From positions 1 to 14,753 of the forward strand of contig CALGHW010000264.1 in assembly GCA_937916075.1 (NCBI GenBank): 14,753 nt of DNA, read 5' to 3'. Both the position numbers and the translations under genes were made by a program. The notes below the pieces were generated by a model, which was not told the origin of the DNA, made no database searches, and saw only the letters and a list, made by a program, of their open reading frames with translations. Of this stretch, positions 5,346 to 13,600 are shown one piece after another. Positions within the stretch are counted from its first letter, which is position 1. Each line of letters opens with the position of its first letter. Origin of the DNA: an uncultured Prevotella sp. Its GTDB lineage: Bacteria; Bacteroidota; Bacteroidia; Bacteroidales; Bacteroidaceae.

Positions 5346-7688
5346 TTAATATACATATATCTTGTAGTTCTTGATTCCAGCCGGAGCACCCTGCTCGGCA
5401 CGCGGCAGGTATTCCAGCGCCTTGACTGTCTGCTTGCTGCCCAAGTCGATAACCAGCAGGTGAGGATAGCCCACGCCGCCTACGGTCTGCCAGTAAGTAG
5501 ACTCCTGGAGGTCATATACCTTGTCGCCTGTATGGTTGCCGTTGTCGGCATCCTCGCTGTCGGCATACTTCACGGTCCATGGCTCGCGGCTCAACCGCTT
5601 GCCGTCCTGCCCCTGCAGGTAGAGCTCGGCTATGGCCACACGGTCCTTGCCGTCGTGGGCGCTGAGACACTCAATGGCCACATAACGGCCCGTCTTGGCA
5701 GACCCGAAATCCACCGTCTGCCAACCGTTGCCGGGAGCGAAGGCTCCTTGGGCCACCGGTGTGGCGGAGTTAAGGTCCGGACGGTCACCGGGATTGTTGT
5801 GCTTGTTGGTCTTCTCCAAGTTGAGCTTGTCCAGTTCCGGCTTGTCCTGACAGAAAGCCACGGCCTTGCCCTTGGGGCCTACCACATCGAGCACAACCAC
5901 CTCGTTGCGTCCCTTCTTCAGCCAGCATCCAGGCACATAGAGCGTCTGCTGGGGACCTATCTGCCAGAAGCGTCCCAGGGCATGACCGTTCACATATACC
6001 TGTCCCTTGCCGAAGGCTTCCATATTGATAAAGGTGTCGCCAGTCTTCTTCAGAGTGAAGTGGCCCCGGTAGTAGCCCCCGCGGGTCTCGATGGTCTTCA
6101 TGCGGTTTTGGGGAGCTGCCAGTGCGCTGACCGCCGTCTGGTAGTCGTCGGGAATGGCCCGGCAGGTCCACTCGCCCGGCGTGATGGTGAGGTCGCAATT
6201 GTCCTTCTTGGTGGCAATGGTCACATTGCCCACAATACCCTTGTAGTCCTTGATGGCCCGTCCGAAGTTGATGCGGCCCATGCCTTCCACGACGATGGTA
6301 AGCTCGCCGCCCTGGGGCAAGGCGGGCAGTGTGAGCGACTTCTCGTTTTTCACGCGGTCTATCTTGCCCACATACTTGGTGTTGAGATACACCTGGGCAA
6401 AGTCGTGGAACTCACCCGTGAGCACGGAGGCCTGCTCCATGGCCGGCAGACTGACGGTATAAACCATTGTGCCCCATCCCATGTCGATATCCTCGAAGGT
6501 CATGGGCTGGTGGCTGGCCTGCTCCTTGGCCACTCCGCTCATCAAGGGAGCGTATTCCGTAAGCTCAAACTGCGGCACACTGATAAGGTCGGCGGCAGGT
6601 TTGGGCACTGCGGGCAACTTCTTTCCACCGGTATATTTGGCCAGGGTCTTCTGCAGTTCGTAGAACTTGGGCGTGGCCTGTCCGTATTCGTTGATGGGAG
6701 CGTCATAGTCGTAGGAGGTCACATCGGGTGCGAATCCGGGCGAGTTGGCGCCGGCCCAGTGGCCGAAGGATGTACCTCCGTGGGTCATATAGAGCGAGAA
6801 GGATATGTTTTTGCCCAGCATCTCGTCGATGCCCTCCACCATGGCCTTGGCCGGACGTGTCTCGTGGCGCGCGCCCCACTTGTCAAACCATCCGCTCCAA
6901 AACTCGGAGCACATCTTGGGCGCGTCGGGACGGAGCTCGCCAAGCCGCTTAAACTGAGCGTCGATATTGGCGCCCGTACCGAAGTTCATGGTCCACACCA
7001 GGTCGTCGAGTCCGTTCTTGGTGAAGTTGCTCGACCAGTCACACTGGAAGAGGGCCACCTTGTCGAATCCCGAAGCCTTCACGATGTCGCGCACCTTGCT
7101 CACATAAGGCTTGTCCTCGCCATAAGAGCCATACTCGTTTTCCACCTGCACCATGATGATGGGGCCACCGTTCTGGATGGTGAGAGGAGCCAGTTGCTCG
7201 CCCACCTTCTTCTCGAAGATGCCCACGCGCTCCATGAAATAGGGGTCTTGCTCACGCAGCCGGATATCCTTCTTCTTGAGCAGCCACCAGGGCAGTCCGC
7301 CCATCTCCCACTCGGCACACACGTATGGGCCGGGACGCACAATGACATACATGCCATTCTTCTGGGCCAGGCGGCAGAACTCGGCCACATCGTTGTTGCC
7401 CGAGAAGTCAAACTTGCCCTCCTGCTGCTCGTGGATATTCCAGAACACATAGATACAGATGGTGTTCATGCCGAGAGCCTTGCACATCTTGATGCGCTGG
7501 TCCCAGTAGGGACGCGGAATACGGGGATAGTGTAACTCGGCCGCCTTTACCACAAAAGGCTTGCCATTGAGTAAGAATGTCTTGTTGCCGACGGTGAAGT
7601 CACCGCCTTTCTTGGCCATGGAGGCCGATGGCATGACGGCCAACAGCGACGCCAAGGCAAAAGACTGAATAGCAGTTGATAATCTCAT
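5346..7688 (-). CDS. Exported GH35 beta-galactosidase with a C-terminal F5/8-type-C-like domain
   Basis: The 780-residue product has a signal peptide (about 1-25, ending SASMA) and a GH35 (beta/alpha)8 domain at about 32-350. Markers are HYPRIPRPYW (53-62), RPGPYVCAEWEMGGLPWWL (118-136), VENEYGSYG (182-190) with E185 as the predicted acid/base, and SEFWSGWFDKWG (261-272) with E262 as the predicted nucleophile. MTHGGTSFG (301-309) and YDYDAP (326-331) are also family hallmarks. Residues about 375-615 form the beta-sandwich domains usual in bacterial GH35, including GQVYVNGHALGRFW (562-575). Residues about 650-780 resemble an F5/8-type-C carbohydrate-binding domain. It should remove terminal beta-galactose from oligosaccharides or glycoproteins in the periplasm or at the surface. 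It has its own promoter and tandem terminators, so it is probably monocistronic, and it diverges from the lipoprotein/GH140-like pair. Confidence 0.94.
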   Translation of the reverse strand: MRLSTAIQSFALASLLAVMPSASMAKKGGDFTVGNKTFLLNGKPFVVKAAELHYPRIPRPYWDQRIKMCKALGMNTICIYVFWNIHEQQEGKFDFSGNNDVAEFCRLAQKNGMYVIVRPGPYVCAEWEMGGLPWWLLKKKDIRLREQDPYFMERVGIFEKKVGEQLAPLTIQNGGPIIMVQVENEYGSYGEDKPYVSKVRDIVKASGFDKVALFQCDWSSNFTKNGLDDLVWTMNFGTGANIDAQFKRLGELRPDAPKMCSEFWSGWFDKWGARHETRPAKAMVEGIDEMLGKNISFSLYMTHGGTSFGHWAGANSPGFAPDVTSYDYDAPINEYGQATPKFYELQKTLAKYTGGKKLPAVPKPAADLISVPQFELTEYAPLMSGVAKEQASHQPMTFEDIDMGWGTMVYTVSLPAMEQASVLTGEFHDFAQVYLNTKYVGKIDRVKNEKSLTLPALPQGGELTIVVEGMGRINFGRAIKDYKGIVGNVTIATKKDNCDLTITPGEWTCRAIPDDYQTAVSALAAPQNRMKTIETRGGYYRGHFTLKKTGDTFINMEAFGKGQVYVNGHALGRFWQIGPQQTLYVPGCWLKKGRNEVVVLDVVGPKGKAVAFCQDKPELDKLNLEKTNKHNNPGDRPDLNSATPVAQGAFAPGNGWQTVDFGSAKTGRYVAIECLSAHDGKDRVAIAELYLQGQDGKRLSREPWTVKYADSEDADNGNHTGDKVYDLQESTYWQTVGGVGYPHLLVIDLGSKQTVKALEYLPRAEQGAPAGIKNYKIYVY

Positions 7689-7714
7689 AAGTTGTTTTTA
7701 GTTATTCTTGTCTG

Positions 7715-7745
7715 CAAAGGTAATGCAAATGAGCGATATGACAAA
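7715..7745 (-). promoter_or_regulatory. Bacteroidetes-type promoter of the GH35 gene
   Basis: Read on the minus strand, TTTG (7745-7742) is followed after exactly 19 nt by TACCTTTG (7722-7715), matching both the -33 and -7 elements. The start point would lie near 7708, giving a leader of about 20 nt before the ATG at 7688. This is the best promoter match in the window. Confidence 0.7.
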
Positions 7746-7771
7746 ATGAATCTCGATTCATTTTTCATATC
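7735..7771. promoter_or_regulatory. Operator-like inverted repeat over the GH35 -33 element
   Basis: GATATGACAAAATGAATC (7735-7752) and GATTCATTTTTCATATC (7755-7771) are inverted copies around TC, with a single unmatched base (C7742). The inner 22 bp (7743-7764) are uninterrupted. The repeat spans the -33 box (7742-7745) and about 25 bp upstream of it, the usual position for a dimeric regulator of the GH35 promoter. The regulator is not in the window. Confidence 0.6.
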
Positions 7772-7823
7772 TGAGTGCCGCTTGCCGTATTCAAGGGCAA
7801 GGCTCTGTACCCACAAATTGGCT

Positions 7824-7837
7824 GTCGTCCGGACGAC
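7824..7837. promoter_or_regulatory. Perfect 14-bp palindrome GTCGTCCGGACGAC
   Basis: GTCGTCCGGACGAC reads the same on both strands. It lies between the two divergent promoters, about 60 bp before the -7 box of the lipoprotein gene and about 80 bp before that of GH35. It is GC-rich in an AT-rich stretch, which suggests a protein-binding site, but nothing else supports this. Confidence 0.4.
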
Positions 7838-7865
7838 GGTAAACCACCACGGACCGAAAAAAAAG

Positions 7866-7906
7866 AAGAGAAGCGTTCTCTTTTTAATCTTTTTACACTA
7901 AATTTG
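7866..7906 (+). promoter_or_regulatory. Putative promoter of the lipoprotein/GH140-like operon with an inverted repeat
   Basis: TAAATTTG (7899-7906) is a full match to the TAnnTTTG -7 element, 65 bp before the ATG at 7972. No TTTG lies at the -33 position. Instead an inverted repeat, AAGAGAA (7866-7872) and TTCTCTT (7876-7882) around GCG, occupies that place. A regulator bound there could replace the missing -33 contact, but this is inference. Confidence 0.5.
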
Positions 7907-7971
7907 CAGACGAATGTTCATCCATTCCATACAGCTAACCCTATTTTTTTAACTTTCAAGACAACCTTAAA

Positions 7972-9048
7972 ATGAACAAAGCACTCTTACTCACACTTTT
8001 TGCAGCCGCCCTCCTCACCGGTTGCGGCAACGACGGACCGGCCGACACCCCCAACAACGGTAATGATACCGCCAACAGTGGCAATGACAGTAACCAGAGT
8101 AAACCCGGCGACCCGACAGTTGCCCACTATGTGAAAACCATCAAGGTGCAGAACCAAATGAACGACGGGACCGAGGCTGAGAACTTGTCATGGACCGTGA
8201 CCTATTCGGACGGGGCCGACGGGAAGACACGCATCAGCAGCATCACCTACGACTGTGATGGTGGCTACCGGAATGACGAGTTCCCTTATACCATCAGCTT
8301 TGACTACTCACAGAGCGGCAAAGTACTCCTGACGCGCGAGCAGCATGGAGAGAGAGACCAGATGACAGCCATCCTGAACGCCCAGGGCTACGTGTCCACG
8401 CTGAAAGAGTATGAAAGCGAGATTTACTTCTTCTACGACAATGAGAACCGCCTGGTCAAGGTGACAGACAACAACACGCAAGAGAAATGGCAGCACACAC
8501 TGGAATACAACAACGACGGCATGCTCGTCAAGTCAACATCCGGCATGGCGGGCAGCTATGAAGAGTCCTTCACCTGCTCTATCGACAGTCTCTATCCACA
8601 CCGTTACCCCAACAACACCAGCATAGACATCATGCCGATGTGCCTCCAGATGGACGATGACTATGACTTCCTCTACATGGCCGGCCTGCTGGGCAAGCGG
8701 ATGCCTTACTTGCCCGAGATGGTTATCGGCGACGAGGACGACTATGCCGTAAATCCTGACATGAACCACTTCATGACACCCAACGAGACTATCCACCGGT
8801 CAGGCAGCTATGTGGACTATCCTTTCTATACCTTCATAGGCAATTATGACATGGGCACAGACAACCGGCCTGAAGCCATCCACTGGACCGAACCATTTAT
8901 CAAGTCTGACTGGTCGTACGACATCGTGGTGGGCAGCGAGCTGATAGACCCGCGCATACCGGAAAGAGGCTATCAGTTTGAAATCAAAAACAGGACTGAC
9001 CGTAAGACCAACGGCAACAACACGCATGTCATCAAATTCGGATACTAA
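7972..9048 (+). CDS. Lipoprotein of unknown function (DUF4595-like)
   Basis: The 358-residue product begins MNKALLLTLFAAALLTGCG, a lipoprotein signal with lipobox LTGC and the acylated cysteine at C18. A linker rich in Asn, Asp, Gly and Ser (19-48) follows, then a globular part. The globular part contains beta-rich repeats such as FFYDNENRLVKVTDN (153-167) and LEYNNDGMLVKSTS (177-190), a pattern seen in Bacteroidetes DUF4595-type lipoproteins and reminiscent of YD repeats. That family match is from memory and only moderately certain. The acidic residues after C18 (a DG close to the cysteine) may favour surface export, but this is inference. The stop codon directly abuts the ATG of the GH140-like gene, so the two are translationally coupled and probably act together, perhaps in glycan binding. 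No catalytic motif is visible. Confidence 0.75.
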   Translation: MNKALLLTLFAAALLTGCGNDGPADTPNNGNDTANSGNDSNQSKPGDPTVAHYVKTIKVQNQMNDGTEAENLSWTVTYSDGADGKTRISSITYDCDGGYRNDEFPYTISFDYSQSGKVLLTREQHGERDQMTAILNAQGYVSTLKEYESEIYFFYDNENRLVKVTDNNTQEKWQHTLEYNNDGMLVKSTSGMAGSYEESFTCSIDSLYPHRYPNNTSIDIMPMCLQMDDDYDFLYMAGLLGKRMPYLPEMVIGDEDDYAVNPDMNHFMTPNETIHRSGSYVDYPFYTFIGNYDMGTDNRPEAIHWTEPFIKSDWSYDIVVGSELIDPRIPERGYQFEIKNRTDRKTNGNNTHVIKFGY

Positions 9049-10449
9049 ATGCGAAAAGTATTTCTTTCACTCTTCCTCTTGCTGCACCTGCTGACCGCAG
9101 CCGCGGCCAGCCCCTTCAGCCACGGCCGACTCCTGGTGTCGCCCGACGGACGCTTCCTGCAATATGCCGACGGCAAGCCTTTCTTTTGGCTGGCCGACAC
9201 GGGATGGCTGCTGCCCGAACGGCTCAACCGCGACGAGGCGGCTTACTACCTGAGACGCTGCGCCGAAGCCGGCTACAACGTGGTGCAGGTACAGGTTGTC
9301 AACGCCATGCCCGCCTTCAATGTCTACGGACAGATGGCCCTGGCCAACGGCTTCGACTTCAGCCAAGCTGACAGGCCCGGCGTATATGGCTATTGGAACC
9401 ACATGGACTATATCGTTGACGAGGCGGCCCGGCAGGGCATCTACGTCGGCATGGTGTGCATCTGGGGAAGCCTGGTCAAGAAGGGACTGATGAATGAGGA
9501 ACAGGCCCGGCAATACGGCTCCTTTCTGGCACAGCGCTACAAGAAGAAGCCCAACATCGTATGGATACTGGGCGGCGACATCGAGGGCGACGTGCATCCA
9601 GAAGTTTGGAACGCCTTGGGCACAGCCATCAAGCAAGCGGACAAAAACCACCTGATGACCTATCATCCACGGGGACGCACCTGCTCGGCCCGCTGGTGGA
9701 ACAACGCCACATGGCTGGACTTCAACATGTTCCAAAGCGGACACCGACGCTACGGACAGAAGACCAGCCCGGCACCCTACCCCATACCCGAGAACACAGA
9801 GGAGGACAACTGGCAGTATGTAGACTCGGCCTGGAGCTACAAGCCCTTGAGGCCCGTCATCGACGGAGAGCCGAGCTACGAGGGCATCCCCAAAGGACTC
9901 CACGACGCCAACGAACCGCTGTGGACCGCCCGCGAGGTGCGCCGGTATGCCTACTGGTCGGTATTTGCCGGAGCGTGCGGACACACCTACGGACACAACA
10001 ACATCATGCAGTTTGCCAAGCCCGGCACACCGGGAGCCTACTTTGCCGACGGCGACAGCAAGCCATGGTACCGGGCCATGGACGACGAGGGATTCAACCA
10101 AATGCGGCATCTCAAGGACCTGATGCTCCGCCTGCCTTACTTCGACCGTGTGCCCGACCAAAGCGTCATACGCCACAACGGCACCCGCTACGAACGACTG
10201 GCCGCCACCCGGGGCAAGGACTACCTCTTGGTATACAACTACACCGGCCGGGAAATGACCATCGATCTCAACGTCATCAGCGGCCGGGAGAAACAGGTGT
10301 GGTGGATGGATGCCGCCAGTGGCAAGCTGACTCTCATCGGACGCTATCCGAGCCGCGTCACAACCTTCCGCTGGCATGCGGCGCCTGGCTGCGCCACCGA
10401 TGGTGTGCTCATTGCCATCGACAGCACAAAAGACTACTTAACCGACTAA
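9049..10449 (+). CDS. Exported DUF4038 glycoside hydrolase, GH140 (apiosidase)-like
   Basis: The 466-residue product has a signal peptide (about 1-20, LLTAAAA then SPF) and then the DUF4038 pattern: LLVSPDGRFLQYADGKPFFW (28-47), LADTGWLL (48-55) and RCAEAGYNVVQVQVV (70-84). NIVWILGGDIEGD (169-181) and VIDGEPSYEG (270-279) follow. GH140 enzymes use an aspartate and a glutamate at equivalent places (D187 and E284 in the Bacteroides apiosidase BT1012), so D177 and E274 are the likely catalytic pair. The last 100 or so residues match the beta-sandwich domain that usually follows DUF4038 (YLLVYNYTG, VWWMDAASGKL). Substrates in this group include the apiose side chains of pectic rhamnogalacturonan II; the exact specificity here is unknown. 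Its ATG follows the lipoprotein stop codon with no gap. Confidence 0.85.
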   Translation: MRKVFLSLFLLLHLLTAAAASPFSHGRLLVSPDGRFLQYADGKPFFWLADTGWLLPERLNRDEAAYYLRRCAEAGYNVVQVQVVNAMPAFNVYGQMALANGFDFSQADRPGVYGYWNHMDYIVDEAARQGIYVGMVCIWGSLVKKGLMNEEQARQYGSFLAQRYKKKPNIVWILGGDIEGDVHPEVWNALGTAIKQADKNHLMTYHPRGRTCSARWWNNATWLDFNMFQSGHRRYGQKTSPAPYPIPENTEEDNWQYVDSAWSYKPLRPVIDGEPSYEGIPKGLHDANEPLWTAREVRRYAYWSVFAGACGHTYGHNNIMQFAKPGTPGAYFADGDSKPWYRAMDDEGFNQMRHLKDLMLRLPYFDRVPDQSVIRHNGTRYERLAATRGKDYLLVYNYTGREMTIDLNVISGREKQVWWMDAASGKLTLIGRYPSRVTTFRWHAAPGCATDGVLIAIDSTKDYLTD

Positions 10450-10478
10450 TGGTTAACACTTTGCTCACTCATCGGCAG

Positions 10479-10527
10479 AATAGGATGTCAATTGGTTAAT
10501 TTCATGTTAAACCATTGACATCCTATT
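10479..10527. terminator. Long inverted repeat after the GH140-like gene
   Basis: AATAGGATGTCAAT (10479-10492) pairs perfectly with ATTGACATCCTATT (10514-10527). The stem extends inwards with GGTTAA/TTAAACC, allowing for one offset base. The sequence ACACTTTTAAA follows. It begins 30 bp after the GH140-like stop, so it may end that transcript. It also ends only 21 bp before the -7 box of the next gene (10549), where an operator could sit. Which role applies cannot be decided from sequence. Confidence 0.55.
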
Positions 10528-10548
10528 ACACTTTTAAATATTTAATAA

Positions 10549-10556
10549 TACCTTTG
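10549..10556 (+). promoter_or_regulatory. -7 element (TACCTTTG) of the GLUG protein/M6 protease operon
   Basis: TACCTTTG fits TAnnTTTG and is identical to the -7 box of the GH35 promoter. The -33 position (about 10526-10529) carries no TTTG but touches the end of the inverted repeat at 10479-10527. A start near 10563 would give a leader of about 110 nt before the ATG at 10676. Confidence 0.55.
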
Positions 10557-10576
10557 CAATCAAATAATCGGTTTTA

Positions 10577-10626
10577 CGGTTCAAAAACTGACAATCAGGA
10601 CACGACAGAAGCCCAGTTTTTGACCG
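10577..10626 (+). promoter_or_regulatory. Leader-RNA stem-loop upstream of the GLUG protein
   Basis: CGGTTCAAAAACTG (10577-10590) and CAGTTTTTGACCG (10614-10626) form a 13-bp stem with one bulged base and a 23-nt loop. It lies wholly within the predicted leader, 49 bp before the start codon. No T-run follows the stem, so it is not a simple terminator. It could control translation or mRNA stability, or bind a ligand; I recognise no known riboswitch class. Confidence 0.5.
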
Positions 10627-10675
10627 GCAACCGCCCCAATATGAAGTATTAACAAATATCATAAAGCTCACCAAT

Positions 10676-13600
10676 ATGAGAAAAATCTCTACGTTATGCT
10701 TGTCGCTCGCAACGGCAGGCGCCCTCAATGCCCATGCAGCCGACGCCGTGAAGCTGGCCAAGCAGTTCAGGCATACGCCACAGTGGGGCATCAGTGTGCC
10801 CGGTATGCACGGCACCAGCTCCGAACGGTTGGCCGCCAAGGCCAACGGACTGCCCTATGGCACCAGCATGGTACCCACACGCAGTGCCGCTGACGGTCCC
10901 GTGGCCTCCAACCAGGGTGAATACTTCGGATTCCTCACCGGCCCCGACGGCAACCAGTGGTATTTCACACAGACCATCGTATGGACAACCGACGGCTACT
11001 ACTACCGCAAGTCGGTCATCGACGTCTATGACAACAACCACAAGAAGCAGGGAGAGATTACCGTCAACATCCCCGACGGCATGAGAGTCAACTCCATCGA
11101 GCCTTACGGACAAATCACCAAGAAACTCTTCGACAAGAACGACCGCACCTACGAGTTGATGGTGTCCATCCATGCGGCAGGCAGCGCCGAGAACAACTAT
11201 ACGGCCCAATACCTCACCCAGGTTTACACCCTGGGCACCGGCGAGAAGGTGCAGGAGCTGAATGGCGCCGCCATTCTCTTCGACGCCTCCGAGGGCTGGA
11301 ACTCTTACCAAAGGGTGGTCATCCCACGGCTGGAGACTGTCGGCGACACCGACGAGGACGCCACCAACATCATCAACATCGATGTCTATGCACCAGGCGG
11401 ATGGAACGACAGCAGCCTGAAGCTGGAGCATACATTCCAGGTGCCTGAGGATAACATCAGCTACTCGGAAGGCTCCTACCTGAACACCTTTAAAATCAAC
11501 GGACAGCCCTACTATGCGCTCTCTTACTACGAGAAGCCCTATGTGTCGGGCTACGACGAGACCACCTATAACCCCATCCCGACAGAAAACAACCATTATG
11601 TCGTGGAAGTGTTCGACCGCAACTTCAACCGGGTGGACTCCATCGGCGTTCCCACCGAGGCCCCCGAAGGCATACTTTGCCGCATGGCCATGTTTGGCAC
11701 CATGTCGGACAACGACTTGTCCAACGGATACTTCACCCAGGACGGCCAAAACAGCTTTGTCGTGACGCTCTACGACTATGTCACCTCGTCCGACAGCTAT
11801 CTTTACAACTTCTATGTCTACGACAACAAGAGCAACCGCATCAAGACGGTCTGCGAGAATGCGATTGAGGATGTATGGTATATGCTCAACCCCGTCAAGG
11901 GACAGAGCGACCAGATGGTGTTCCTCCAGTCGGCAGGCACCAGCCAGCAGTATCAGACGGTCAATCTGCCGTCGTGTGAGCAGTCGGTGGTCATCCCGGC
12001 CGTGATTGACGGCGAGAACATCGGTTCGCCCATCAACCGCTGCGCCAAGGGCGACAGCTACCAGTATGTCATCAACATGCGTAATGCCGACGTAGACGAC
12101 GCGGGCAACGCCATTGCCCGCATCGGATGGTACACCACCGACCTGAAGCTGGACCACTTCACCAAGTTCAACCTGGGTCCTGACGCGGAATACTTCACGC
12201 CGATGCTCACTGAGACTACGCTCAACCCTTACCTCTTCGACACCGACGACGATATGGAGTTCCTCTATGCCGCCAAGAAGCGGCACACCAAGGCCGACGG
12301 CACCTTCACCATCGACAAGAGCGTGGAGATAGCCAAGAGCGACGGCACCGTCATCAAGAGCTTTGAAAGCGACGGCAAGCGCTCGCTGGCCCAGCAGGGT
12401 ATCGCCAAGATGGCCGCAGGCAAGTACGAGCTGTTTATCGCCACACTCGACTCTACCGCCGGACAATATAACATGGACTTCTACACCCTGCCCTTCAACA
12501 AGTTTGGCAAGGGTGGCGACGGAACGGCCAAGAACCCTTACCTGGTATCTACCGCCGGCGACCTGCAGCAGATGAGCAGCAGCCTGAAGGCCAACTACAA
12601 GATAGCTAACGACATTGACATGAGCAACTGCCAATGGCTGCCTATCGACGACTTCAGCGGCACACTCGACGGTGACAACCACACCATCAGCCATCTGGAC
12701 ATCGACGCCAGCACCAGCCATGTGGGACTCTTCGGACGCATGGGCGCCAACGCCACCATCAAGAATATCATCTTCACCGACCCCACCATCCAGACCAACG
12801 CCACCAGCCAGTATGTCGGTGTGCTGGCCGGTGAAGTCGTGCAAGACTCTATCAGCAACATCCACATATTCAGCGCCAACATCACTGGCGACGACCAGGT
12901 GGATGCCGTCACCGGAGGTATTGTGGGCGAGGCAGCACTCTACAGCGGCATCAAAGGCAGTTCCTTCCAGGGCACAATCCAGATGCCCGGTTCCAGCAAC
13001 GTGGGCGGTATCGTAGGAGAGACCACCACCAGCAGTGAAATCAAGGCTTGTGCAGCCCATGCAGACATCACCGGAGCCGACGGTGTGGGCGGTATCGCCG
13101 GCTCTACGGGCACGGCTTGCCCCGTGACCAACAGTCACGCCCAAGGCTCACTGGTGGCCAAGAACACCGTGGGCGGCATTGCCGGCAGCAGCGAGCGCGG
13201 ACTCATCAGCAACAGTGTGTTCAGCGGAAACATCACCGCCAGCCAGGCCAGCTCCCAATATACAGGGCTCAACGCGGGCGGCATCGTAGGCTCACTGGCC
13301 AGCGACTGGGAAAACGGCACGGAGACCCGAGCCCAGAGCATGGCCATCACCAACTGCGTGGCCAACGTCACGATAAGCGCCACACCGGCTGAAAGCGACA
13401 AGACAGTCCATGGCATCGTGGGCAAGACCATCGCCAACGAATACTATGAGGCCGGCGACACGCCACGCACCGAACAGGGACTGAGCGGCAACTACAATAC
13501 GGCCGCCACCACGGATGACAACACCAGTATCGAGGGTGCCGCCGTCAAGGCCAGCGACCTCACCAAGGACTTCTTCACCACCTTGGGTTATGCTTTCGGT

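Noticed and set aside
5262..7535. Plus-strand open frame of 757 codons opposite the GH35 gene
   Set aside because: The translation is low-information, rich in Leu, Val, His and Gly, with no domain. It begins inside a terminator hairpin, and the minus strand encodes an unmistakable GH35 enzyme.
7692..7901. Short plus-strand frame of 69 codons in the divergent promoter region
   Set aside because: It begins at the GH35 start region, runs through promoter elements and palindromes, and has no protein-like pattern.
9067..10377. Minus-strand open frame of 436 codons opposite the GH140-like gene
   Set aside because: It is an antisense shadow of a well-supported glycosidase, with no start context and no family resemblance.
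10641..10652. Three-codon upstream frame (ATG AAG TAT TAA) in the GLUG protein leader
   Set aside because: Too short to judge; there is no ribosome-binding context and no regulatory codon run.
10694..13144. Minus-strand open frame of 816 codons opposite the GLUG protein gene
   Set aside because: Very long, but its composition is that of reversed GC-biased codons. The plus strand has a signal peptide, GLUG repeats and a T9SS tail.
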